Shown here piece by piece: positions 40,746 to 48,479 of a stretch of 64,000 nucleotides of DNA; the first letter of the stretch is position 1; each line of letters begins with the position of its first letter. The position numbers and the translations under genes were made by a program. The notes beneath the pieces were generated by a model. That model did no database searches. It was not told where the DNA came from and saw only the letters and a program-made list of their open reading frames with translations. Origin of the DNA: Nonomuraea rubra (GTDB lineage: Bacteria; Actinomycetota; Actinomycetes; Streptosporangiales; Streptosporangiaceae); the NCBI RefSeq assembly GCF_014207985.1, contig NZ_JACHMI010000001.1:10833001-10897000 (forward strand), written 5' to 3'.

Positions 40746-40777
40746 CTCCATATTCGCCGTCTCGGAGGAATATGGAG
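40746..40777. promoter_or_regulatory. 10-bp perfect inverted repeat over a ribosome site and start codon
   Basis: CTCCATATTC (40746-40755) and GAATATGGAG (40768-40777) are exact complements around 12 bases. The right arm and loop contain the Shine-Dalgarno GGAGGAA and the ATG at 40772. As RNA it would form a hairpin hiding that start; as DNA it would be an operator. A TACGCT -10-like box lies at 40739-40744. Confidence 0.65.
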
Positions 40778-40816
40778 AGCTTCATGGCGTTTCTCCTCAC
40801 CGGGGCGATCTGTTGA
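40772..40816 (+). CDS. 14-residue leader peptide ORF coupled to the transporter permease
   Basis: ATG 40772, directly behind a strong GGAGGAA ribosome site, encodes MESFMAFLLTGAIC and ends at TGA 40814-40816. The stop overlaps the TTG start of the permease gene (TTGA). It is the only good ribosome site near the permease start, so the permease is probably translated by re-initiation. The start codon is buried in a 10-bp inverted repeat. Confidence 0.55.
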   Translation: MESFMAFLLTGAIC

Positions 40817-41604
40817 TCCCCCGGCTCTTTTCCCGCCCCTTCGACAGCGCGTTATTCTGCGGTTTACTCGGCGTGGCCGGCCTGCTCCTGCTCGCGGAGG
40901 CGGCCGGCCGGCTCGGGCTCGTTTCCACCGTGCAATTCCCGCTCGCCTCCACCGTGCTGGTCACCGCGGCGGGGCTGGCGGCCGATCAGGAATTCCTCTG
41001 GGACGTGGGCGCCACGTTCGCGGCGTGGGCGCTGGGGCTGGCGCTGACCGTGGCGGTTGCCGTACCGGCGGGGCTGCTGCTCGGCAGCGTGCCGGCGGTG
41101 GAGCGGGCGTTGCGCCCGGTGATCGAGTTCCTGCGGCCGATCCCGTCCGTGGCGCTCATCCCGCTCGCGGCGTTCGTGTTCACCGAGCGGCTGGACATGA
41201 AGATCGCGATGATCATGTACGCGTCCACGTGGCCGATCCTGATCAACACCATGTACGGCCTGAGAGAGGTCGATCCCCTGGCCAAGGAGACCCTGCGGGC
41301 GTTCGGGTTCGGCCGGCCGGCGGTGCTGCTGCGGGTCTCGTTGCCGAGCACGGCCCCGTTCATCGCGACCGGGGTACGGGTCGCCGCCACGATCGCGCTC
41401 ATCCTGGCCATCAGCACGGAGCTGCTCGCGGGCGGCTCCGACGGGATCGGCGCGTTCATCATCCTGGCAGGCAGCAGCCCCGACGGGCTCACGCTGACCG
41501 TGGCCGCCACCGTCTGGGCCGGGCTGCTCGGCATCGCCACGAACGGCGCGTTCGTCTGGGCCGAGCGGCGCCTGTTCCACTGGCACCCGGGAACGGCCGC
41601 ATGA
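40813..41604 (+). CDS. ABC transporter permease, SsuC/TauC/NrtB type (first of pair)
   Basis: 263 aa with six membrane segments. PVIEFLRPIPSVALIPLAAFVF and the EAA loop LAKETLRAFGFGRPAVLLRVSLPSTAPFIATGVRVA (about 157-192) are the family hallmarks. The TTG start at 40813 is inferred from coupling to the leader ORF and from the lack of other starts before the first helix. Codons 14 and 18 are TTA (40852, 40864), very rare in this DNA. It lies downstream of otnC, so the transported compound may be a sugar acid, although this family usually carries sulfonates, nitrate, thiamin precursors or aromatic acids. Confidence 0.87.
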   Translation: MIPRLFSRPFDSALFCGLLGVAGLLLLAEAAGRLGLVSTVQFPLASTVLVTAAGLAADQEFLWDVGATFAAWALGLALTVAVAVPAGLLLGSVPAVERALRPVIEFLRPIPSVALIPLAAFVFTERLDMKIAMIMYASTWPILINTMYGLREVDPLAKETLRAFGFGRPAVLLRVSLPSTAPFIATGVRVAATIALILAISTELLAGGSDGIGAFIILAGSSPDGLTLTVAATVWAGLLGIATNGAFVWAERRLFHWHPGTAA

Positions 41605-42389
41605 CCGCGCTCCGGCGCGTGCTCGCCCGGCCGGCCAGGCTGTGGGTGGTGCCGATCGTGCTCCTGGTGTGGGAGCTCGCCACGCGGGCCATGCAGCACC
41701 CGTTCTTCCCGCCCCCGTCGGTCATCGTCGTGCACATGCGCGACCTGTGGTTCACCGGCTCCCCCTCCCGGCTCTGGCTGAACGACACCGCCCTGGCCAA
41801 CTTCCCGCAGAGTCTCGGGCGGCTGCTGGCGGGGCGGGTGCTGGCCGGGGTGGGCGGGGTGACGATCGGCGTGGCGATCGGGCGCTCCCCGCTGCTCTAC
41901 CGCTTCCTCGACCCGATCATCCAGTTCGGGCGGGCGCTGCCCGCGCCGGCGCTGCTGCCGATGTTCCTGGCGCTGTTCTCGACGGGCACCCGCATGCAGA
42001 TCGCCACGATCACGTTCGGGATCGTGTGGCCGGTGCTGTTCAACGCGGCCGACGGGGCGCGCAGCGTCCAGCCACTGCACCTGGATACGGCACAGGTGTT
42101 CGGGCTCACGCGCGGGCAGCGGCTGCTGCGGGTCATCCTGCCGTCGGCGGCTCCCAAGATCTTCGCGGGGCTGCGGCTCAGCCTGTCGCTGGCGCTGATC
42201 CTCATGGTCATCGCCGAGTTCTTCAGCACCGAGGGCATCGGGTTCCAGCTCCGGGCCGCGCAGCGGGCGTTCGACCTGCCGGGGGTGTGGGGTGCGATCG
42301 TCCTGCTCGGAATCCTCGGCTATTTGCTGAACCAGGGCTTTCTGCTCCTGGAGAAAAGGGCGCTCACCTGGCATGACGCAAAAATGTAG
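41601..42389 (+). CDS. ABC transporter permease, SsuC/TauC/NrtB type (second of pair)
   Basis: 262 aa, six membrane segments, FGRALPAPALLPMFLALF and the EAA loop LDTAQVFGLTRGQRLLRVILPSAAPKIFAGLRLS. ATG overlaps the first permease stop (ATGA). Two different permeases suggest a heterodimeric channel. No ATPase gene accompanies them. Confidence 0.88.
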   Translation: MTALRRVLARPARLWVVPIVLLVWELATRAMQHPFFPPPSVIVVHMRDLWFTGSPSRLWLNDTALANFPQSLGRLLAGRVLAGVGGVTIGVAIGRSPLLYRFLDPIIQFGRALPAPALLPMFLALFSTGTRMQIATITFGIVWPVLFNAADGARSVQPLHLDTAQVFGLTRGQRLLRVILPSAAPKIFAGLRLSLSLALILMVIAEFFSTEGIGFQLRAAQRAFDLPGVWGAIVLLGILGYLLNQGFLLLEKRALTWHDAKM

Positions 42390-42398
42390 CGAGCTTTT

Positions 42399-42418
42399 CC
42401 CGTGACACGGGATAAGAT
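42399..42418 (+). promoter_or_regulatory. Palindrome and -10-like box before the binding-protein gene
   Basis: CCCGTGACACGGG (42399-42411) is a perfect 6-bp inverted repeat around one base, immediately followed by TAAGAT (42413-42418). This could be a separate, regulated promoter for the binding lipoprotein gene. Confidence 0.45.
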
Positions 42419-42463
42419 CGCAGCTCGGCCCTATCGGACGCGTTTACTCCACGAGGAGCGTTC

Positions 42464-43435
42464 ATGTTAGGTTTCCGGCACTTTTCAGCCCTCTGCGTCG
42501 CAGCATTGGTGATGACCGCTTGCGGCGGAGGAGGCGATCCGGCCCCGCAATCCGGCGGCCCGGAAAAGACCGAAATCAGGATCGGGATGTTGCCGCTCCC
42601 GGAGGTGGCGCCCATTCAGCTCGCCATCGACAAGGGCTATTTCGCCGCCGAGGGGCTCACGGTGCGGCCGGAGCTGATCTCGGGCGGGGCGGCGGCGATG
42701 CCCGACCTGGTCTCCGGCAAGATCGACATCCTGCACAGCAACTACGTCTCCGCCCTGCTCGCCTCTGCGAGCGGCACCGTCAAGATCAAGGTCGTCGGCG
42801 ACGCGTACGCCGCCCAGCCGGGCAACTTCCTGCTCATGACGAAGAAGGGCTCGCCGATCACCGAGATCGCCCACCTCAAGGGCCGGACGATCGGCGTGAA
42901 CACCCTCAACAACATCTCCACCCTCTCCGTGAGCGCCCTGCTCAAGCCCGCGGGGCTGCGGCCGGAGGACGTCAAGTGGGTCGAGCGGCCGTTCCCCGAG
43001 ATGGCCGGCGCGCTGGAGAGCGGGCAGGTGGACGTCGCGCTCCTGCCGGAGCCGTTCCACCAGGCGGCGGCGAAGACGCTCGGCGCGGTCACCCTCAGCG
43101 ACCTGTTCACCGGGCCGCTGGCCGACTTCCCGATCGCCGGTTACCTCGTCACGGAGACCTTCGCCCAGCAGAACCCGAAGGCCGTCGCCGCCTTCCAGCG
43201 GGCCCTGCGCAAGGCGGCCGAGCTGGCCCGCTCGGACTCGGCCGAGGTCACCTCCGCGCTGCAGAAGTACACCAAGATCGACCAGGCCACGGCCTCGACG
43301 ATGAAGCTCGGCGGCTTCTCCACGGCCGTGGACCCGGCGCGGGTGCAGCGGGTGGCGGACCTCATGCTGGAGTTCGGCTACCTCAAGCAGAAGTTCGACG
43401 TGAACTCGATCCTCGCCGGAGGCGCCTCCGGCTGA
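42464..43435 (+). CDS. NMT1/SsuA-like substrate-binding lipoprotein
   Basis: 323 aa. Lipobox ALVMTAC-GGGG, Cys near residue 20. The mature protein shows EIRIGMLPLPEVAPIQLAIDKGYFAAEGLTV, the TauA/SsuA/NMT1 opening, then GGAAAMPDLVSGKIDILHSNYVSALLAS and GRTIGVNTLNNISTLSVSALLK. GAGGAG lies upstream of the ATG. Codon 2 is TTA (42467). It should deliver the ligand to the two permeases. The low-complexity GGGG after the lipid Cys is usual. Confidence 0.9.
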   Translation: MLGFRHFSALCVAALVMTACGGGGDPAPQSGGPEKTEIRIGMLPLPEVAPIQLAIDKGYFAAEGLTVRPELISGGAAAMPDLVSGKIDILHSNYVSALLASASGTVKIKVVGDAYAAQPGNFLLMTKKGSPITEIAHLKGRTIGVNTLNNISTLSVSALLKPAGLRPEDVKWVERPFPEMAGALESGQVDVALLPEPFHQAAAKTLGAVTLSDLFTGPLADFPIAGYLVTETFAQQNPKAVAAFQRALRKAAELARSDSAEVTSALQKYTKIDQATASTMKLGGFSTAVDPARVQRVADLMLEFGYLKQKFDVNSILAGGASG

Positions 43436-43452
43436 CCCGCCCTCACAGGCGG

Positions 43453-46233
43453 CTACGCCAGCAGCCCCAGGCGGCGGGCGGCGGCGGCCGCCTGCGTGCG
43501 GGTGGAGACGTCGAGCTTGCCGAGGATGTTGGACACGTGCACGCTCACCGTCTTCTGCGCGATGAACAGCCGCTCCGCGATCTCCCGGTTCGTCAGCCCC
43601 TCCGCCACCAGCCGCAGCACCTCGACCTCACGCGCCGTCAGCCCGCCATCCCCATGACCGCCCGGGCCCCCCGTGCCGCTCGTGCCGCTCGTGCCGCTCG
43701 TGCCGCCGAAGCGGGCGCGGCGGCCGAAGTCGAGCAGCGCGTTCTCCAGCGGCGCGGCACGCAGCTTGCCCGCCGCCTCCCTGGCCAGCTCCCACTCCGT
43801 CTGCGCCGCGTCCCGCTCGCCCGCGGCCAGCAGTGCCTCGGCCAGCCGCCATCGGGCCCGCGCGGCCTCGTAAACGAACCCGAAGTCGAACGCCTCCACC
43901 ACCCGGCGCCACGCCGCCACGTCGAGCCGCCCGTGCACGCGGTGCCACTCGGCCTCCACGCGCAGCGCCCACGCCTGCCCCTCGGGGCCGAGGTGGCCGC
44001 CGTCGCCCGTGGGGCCGGCCTCGACGGCCAGCCGCGAGAGGGTGCGGAACTCGTCGGCGCCCTCGGTGGTGCCGAGCTCGGCCAGCGCCCACAGCCCGAT
44101 GGCGGCCATCCGGACGTTCCCCGACTCGCCGTCCATCTGCCCCGCGAGCACTGCCCGTACGTGGTCGAGCGCAGTGGCGGGGTCGCCGTGCCACAGCGCG
44201 TGCTCGGCCGCCAGCCCCCTCGACATGTACGAGGCCAGCGGATCGGACCAGAAGGGCCGCAGCCAGCTCAGCCGGGACTCGACCGCGGGCAGGCCGCGCG
44301 CCACCTCGATGAACAGCGCGAACGACGACAGGATCGCCTCCGGCACCGTGCCGACCCTGGCGCCGAAGCCGCTCGCCACCGCCTCCGCCTGATCCCACTC
44401 GCCGGCCACGTAGTGGATCAGGAAGCGCAGGAACCGCAGGTCGGTGCCGTAGGTGCTCCACTTGAGCCCGGTCTCGGCCGCCATGCGGATGCCGTCGTCG
44501 GCCACCTCGGCGGCGTGCGCGAGCAGCCCCTGCTCGTAGTGGATGCGGGCGTGGTGGAACCGGGCCCGCAGGTCCATGGCCAGGTCACCGGTGGGCTCGG
44601 ACATGGCCGCGTCGACCAGCTCGTGCGCCCGGTGCAGGTCGCCGCGCAGCTCGACGAACGTGGCCAGCGTGAGCATGGCGCCCACCTCGGCGTCCCTGGC
44701 CCCGGCCGCGCGGGCGGTCTCCAGCGCCCTGGTGGCCAGCGCCTCGACCTCCTGGTGCCGCGGGCTCCACAGCAGCGTGCGGGCGTGGGTGGCCATGGCG
44801 CGGGCGAGCGTCGCCTGGTCGCCGGCGCTCTCCACCGCGCGCTCGGCCGCCGCGATGGCGCCGGCCGGGTCGTCGGCCTCGTACAGGTAGTAGGCGAGCC
44901 GCTCGCTCACCTCGGACGTCTGCGGCAGCACGCGGAGCTGCACCACGGCCCGGTGCTTGTCGCCGCTGTCGGCGGCCATGACGGCACTGCGGAAGGCCAG
45001 CTCCACGCGGCTCTCCCCGGCCAGCCGCTCGGCGTCGTCCACCCGGTCCCACAGGCCGAGAGCGCGGTCGTAGTGGCTGTGCGCCTCGGCGGGCGCGCCG
45101 ACCCGCTCGGCCTGCCTGCCCGCCTCGGCGGAGGCGGCCAGCGCGCCGGCCAGGTCGTGGCCGGCCAGGTAGTGGTGGGCCAGCTCGGCGGGCGAGGTGA
45201 GCAGGCGGGCGAAGGCGGCGTGCAGCCGGGTGCGCTCGCCCGGCAGCAGGTCGGTGTAGACGGCCTCCTGGAGCAGCGCGTGGCGGAAGGCGTAGCCGTG
45301 CCCCCGCACCTTGAGCAGCCCGCGCGAGACGATCTCCCTGACCGCCTCCTCGAACTCGGCCAGCGGCAGCCCCGCCACCTCGCGCAGCAGCTCGTCCTCG
45401 ACCCGGCGCCCGGCCACGGCGGCGGCCCGCAGCACCCGCTGGCCGGCCTCCGACAGCACCTCGACCCTCGACATGAGCAGGCTGGCCAGCCCGTCGGGCA
45501 GGCTGTCGCCCTCGGCCATGGCCGCGAACAGCTCCTCCGCGTAGAACGGGTTGCCGTCGGCCCGGGAGACGATGAGGCCGAGCCCCTGGGCGTCCACCTC
45601 GCCCAGGGTGGCGACGTAGTCGGACATCTCGCCCGGATGCAGCGGCCCCAGCTCCACGCTCATCACGGTGGGCAGGCGCTTCAGCTCGGCCAGCACGGAC
45701 CGCAGCGGATGCCGGCGGTGCAGGTCGTCGGTGCGGTAGGTGCCGACGACGCAGACGCGCTCGCTCTGCACCATGCGGCTGAGGAAGACCAGCAGGTCGC
45801 GGGTGGAGCGGTCGGCCCAGTGCAGATCCTCGATGACGAACAGCACCGGCTGCACGTCGGCGAGCAGCCCGAGCAGCGAGCCGAACAGCCGCTGCTGGGT
45901 GAGCCCGGTCGAGGGCGCGCTCTCCGTGCCCGGCAGGAGCTGCCCCAGCATGGGGTGGGCGGCGGCGGCCTCGCGCACGGCCGGCTCCGCGCCGCGCAGC
46001 GCGTCGGCCAGCGGCAGGTACGGCAGCGCGTCACCGAGCTCGGCACACTGCCCGACCAGCACGTTGAACCCGCGCTCGCGGGCCTCGGCGGCCAGCTCGG
46101 TGATCAGCCGGGTCTTGCCGATCCCGGCATCACCGCCGACGAGCGCGACCCCGGCCACGCCGTCACCGGCGGCGGCCAGCACCCGCACCAGCCCTGCCAG
46201 CTCCGCGGAGCGCCCGACGAGAAGACCGTTCAC
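43453..46233 (-). CDS. Large LuxR-family regulator with AAA ATPase domain (LAL/MalT type)
   Basis: 926 aa from GTG 46233. The N-terminus LLVGRSAELAGLVRVLAAAGDG leads into Walker A LVGGDAGIGKTRLITELAAEA. Walker B-like LFVIEDLHWADRSTRDLLVFL follows, then a long TPR-like alpha-helical region (about 350-820). A short GTSG repeat linker (encoded by 9-bp repeats near 43672-43707) precedes the LuxR helix-turn-helix LTAREVEVLRLVAEGLTNREIAERLFIAQKTVSVHVSNILGKL. CATAGT seven bases before the GTG supports this start and a leaderless mRNA; an ATG 25 codons upstream is less likely. LALs activate catabolic or secondary-metabolite genes; the target here is not clear. Confidence 0.92.
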   Translation of the reverse strand: MNGLLVGRSAELAGLVRVLAAAGDGVAGVALVGGDAGIGKTRLITELAAEARERGFNVLVGQCAELGDALPYLPLADALRGAEPAVREAAAAHPMLGQLLPGTESAPSTGLTQQRLFGSLLGLLADVQPVLFVIEDLHWADRSTRDLLVFLSRMVQSERVCVVGTYRTDDLHRRHPLRSVLAELKRLPTVMSVELGPLHPGEMSDYVATLGEVDAQGLGLIVSRADGNPFYAEELFAAMAEGDSLPDGLASLLMSRVEVLSEAGQRVLRAAAVAGRRVEDELLREVAGLPLAEFEEAVREIVSRGLLKVRGHGYAFRHALLQEAVYTDLLPGERTRLHAAFARLLTSPAELAHHYLAGHDLAGALAASAEAGRQAERVGAPAEAHSHYDRALGLWDRVDDAERLAGESRVELAFRSAVMAADSGDKHRAVVQLRVLPQTSEVSERLAYYLYEADDPAGAIAAAERAVESAGDQATLARAMATHARTLLWSPRHQEVEALATRALETARAAGARDAEVGAMLTLATFVELRGDLHRAHELVDAAMSEPTGDLAMDLRARFHHARIHYEQGLLAHAAEVADDGIRMAAETGLKWSTYGTDLRFLRFLIHYVAGEWDQAEAVASGFGARVGTVPEAILSSFALFIEVARGLPAVESRLSWLRPFWSDPLASYMSRGLAAEHALWHGDPATALDHVRAVLAGQMDGESGNVRMAAIGLWALAELGTTEGADEFRTLSRLAVEAGPTGDGGHLGPEGQAWALRVEAEWHRVHGRLDVAAWRRVVEAFDFGFVYEAARARWRLAEALLAAGERDAAQTEWELAREAAGKLRAAPLENALLDFGRRARFGGTSGTSGTSGTGGPGGHGDGGLTAREVEVLRLVAEGLTNREIAERLFIAQKTVSVHVSNILGKLDVSTRTQAAAAARRLGLLA

Positions 46234-46335
46234 GCCTGAAACTATGCCAGAGCCCACCGACAACGCATTGGTCCGGGAAACCGGCGGAGAATTGGTCCTC
46301 TTCGACATACCAAGACCATCCTACGCTGCTCTTTC

Positions 46336-46950
46336 GTGATATCTCCCACCACTTTCCTGCTCTTCCTGACAACCTCGGCCGTCCTGGTGCTCATCCCCGG
46401 GCCGAACCACCTCTACATCACCGCCAGGGGGCTCTCCCAGGGCCGGGCGGCGGGCCTCGTCAGCGCGCTCGGCGTGGAGCTCGGCACGGTCGTGCACATC
46501 GCGGCCGCCGCCGCGGGCCTGTCGTACGTGATCGCCCAGTCGGCCACGCTCTACACGGTGATCAAGTGGGCCGGCGTCGCCTACCTCGTGTACCTGGCGA
46601 TCCGCGCGTTCACCGGCAAGCAGGGCGAGGCGGAGCGGCCGGAGCCGCAGCCGCTGCGCAAGGTGTTCCTCGAAGGCGTGCTGGTCAACGTGTTCAACCC
46701 CAAGACCCTGCTGTTCTTCCTGGCGCTCCTGCCGCCGTTCGTCCGCCCGGAGGCGGGCTCGCCCGCGCTGCAGGTGGTGCTGTTCGGCCTCACCCTGCTG
46801 GTCCTGGGACTGATCTCGGACCTCGGGTACGCGCTCACCGCCGGCGCCCTGCGCAACCGCGTGAGCCGCGCGGGCAGGCGGCTGCGGCACGTCAGCGGCG
46901 TCGTCTACCTCGGGCTCGGCGTGCTCACGGCGTTCACCGGGAGAGAATGA
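46336..46950 (+). CDS. LysE/RhtB-family amino-acid exporter
   Basis: 204 aa, six membrane segments. TTSAVLVLIPGPNHLYITARGLSQGRAAGLVSALGVELGTVVH is the family signature (PGPN plus the G-rich loop), and FLEGVLVNVFNPKTLLFFLALLPPFV is the second hallmark (NPK). Exports amino acids or homoserine-like compounds. GTG 46336 follows TACGCT by eight bases (leaderless). Its stop overlaps the TetR gene start (ATGA), so that regulator may control it. Confidence 0.92.
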   Translation: MISPTTFLLFLTTSAVLVLIPGPNHLYITARGLSQGRAAGLVSALGVELGTVVHIAAAAAGLSYVIAQSATLYTVIKWAGVAYLVYLAIRAFTGKQGEAERPEPQPLRKVFLEGVLVNVFNPKTLLFFLALLPPFVRPEAGSPALQVVLFGLTLLVLGLISDLGYALTAGALRNRVSRAGRRLRHVSGVVYLGLGVLTAFTGRE

Positions 46951-47495
46951 GCCGCATGGCGCCGAGGAAGCAGCAGGAGATCTTCGATGCGACGTTGCGG
47001 CTGGTCGCAGAGAGGGGTTACGACGGGCTGACCGTGGAGGGGGTCGCCGAGCGCTCGGGCGTCAACAAGACGACGATCTACCGGTGGTGGCCGTCGAAGG
47101 CGGCGCTGCTGGGGGCGGCCCTGGTCGAGTCCGACGTGCTGGGCCTCGACAGTCCCGACACGGGGAGCCTGCGCGGTGACCTGGTGGCGCTGGTGGAGGA
47201 GGTCAGGCGGCTGCTCACCGAACCTCCCGGCAGCGACGTCGCGGTGGCCGCGCTCGGCGCCGCCGTACGCCATCCCGAGCTGGACGTGCGGCGCTTCTTC
47301 GCCGACCGGTTCGCCAGGGAGCGGGAGATCTTCGAGCGCGCGGTGAGCAGGGGCGAGCTGAAGGCGTCGGTGGACCCGATGCTGATCGTGGACCTGCTGG
47401 CGGGCGCCGTGTGGATGCGGGCGGTCTTCCGGGGGTTGCGGGTGGACGACGCCTTCGCTACCGACGCTGTCTCCGCCCTCCTCGACGGCGTCTGA
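46947..47495 (+). CDS. TetR-family transcriptional regulator
   Basis: 182 aa. The HTH reads IFDATLRLVAERGYDGLTVEGVAERSGVNKTTIYRWWPSKAALL (about 12-56), with a TetR_C-like ligand domain after it. ATG 46947, preceded by GGGAGAG, overlaps the exporter stop. An ATG nine bases later is also possible. Co-translation with LysE suggests it senses an exported amino-acid-like compound. Confidence 0.92.
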   Translation: MSRMAPRKQQEIFDATLRLVAERGYDGLTVEGVAERSGVNKTTIYRWWPSKAALLGAALVESDVLGLDSPDTGSLRGDLVALVEEVRRLLTEPPGSDVAVAALGAAVRHPELDVRRFFADRFAREREIFERAVSRGELKASVDPMLIVDLLAGAVWMRAVFRGLRVDDAFATDAVSALLDGV

Positions 47496-47629
47496 TCCCC
47501 CGCCAATGGCGACCGTTTCTATGACGGTCGGCATCGGTACTATCACCAGTCATGCTCGTGATCCATTGATCCCGGTCACCCCCTGTGCGAAGGTCGCGGC
47601 ACCGAGTCGAGCGACCCCCAGGAGGATTC

Positions 47630-48475
47630 ATGAAGCTCGGGCAGCTCATCCGACGCGTCACCGCGGCCGGGGCGGGAATCGTGCTGGCCGGCACGATCCT
47701 GACCGTGCCTGCCGCGCCCGCGCACGCGGCCCCGGGAGGCTCCGGACCCTACCCTGCCGACTACGAGACCACCCTGCGCCTGCCCCGCCACACGATCTAC
47801 CGGCCCGCGACCCTGCCCACGGGCGTGCTCCTGCCCATCGTGGCCTGGGGAAACGGCGCCTGCCGCGCCGACGGCACCTGGTTCGAGAACTTCCTCAAGG
47901 AGCTGGCCTCCCACGGCTTCCTGGTCATCGCCAACGGACGCCCCGGCGGCACCGGCTCGACCGACGCGGACATGCTGATCGACGCGATCGACTGGGCGAT
48001 CGCCGAGAACAGCCGGCTCACCAGCAGGCTCCGCGGCAGGATCGACACCACGAAGATCGCGGTGATGGGCCAGTCCTGCGGCGGGCTGGAGGCATACGAG
48101 GTGTCGGACGACCCGCGCGTCACGACAACTGGTATCTGGAACAGCGGCATCATGAGCGCGCTGGACAAGGCCCAGCTCTCCCGCCTGCACGCGCCCATCG
48201 GCTACTTCATCGGCGGCCCCAGCGACATCGCCTACCAGAACGCGCTCGACGACTGGAACCGCCTGCCCGCCGGGCTGCCCGCGTTCATGGGCAACCTGGA
48301 CGTGGGGCACTTCGGCACCTACTCCCAGCCCAACGGCGGCGAGTTCGGCCGGGTCGGGGCGCTCTGGCTGAAGTGGCAGCTCAAGGGCGACGCCGCCGCC
48401 AGGGCCGCGTTCGTGGGCACGAACTGCGGGCTCTGCTCCGGCCCCTGGCAGGTCAGGCAGAAGAACCTGTCGTGA
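47630..48475 (+). CDS. Secreted alpha/beta hydrolase (chlorophyllase/PET-hydrolase-like)
   Basis: 281 aa. Signal peptide (MKLGQLIRRVTAAGAGIVLAG, AHA-A). GVLLPIVAWGNGACRADGTWFENFLKELASHGFLVIANGRPGGTG gives the oxyanion region, IAVMGQSCGGLEAYEVS the elbow Ser, and GHFGTYSQPNGGEFG a likely catalytic His. Four Cys could form two disulfides. AGGAGG is seven bases before the ATG. It acts outside the cell on an unknown ester. It stands alone between regulator genes and the D-amino-acid operon. Confidence 0.83.
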   Translation: MKLGQLIRRVTAAGAGIVLAGTILTVPAAPAHAAPGGSGPYPADYETTLRLPRHTIYRPATLPTGVLLPIVAWGNGACRADGTWFENFLKELASHGFLVIANGRPGGTGSTDADMLIDAIDWAIAENSRLTSRLRGRIDTTKIAVMGQSCGGLEAYEVSDDPRVTTTGIWNSGIMSALDKAQLSRLHAPIGYFIGGPSDIAYQNALDDWNRLPAGLPAFMGNLDVGHFGTYSQPNGGEFGRVGALWLKWQLKGDAAARAAFVGTNCGLCSGPWQVRQKNLS

Positions 48476-48479
48476 GCCG

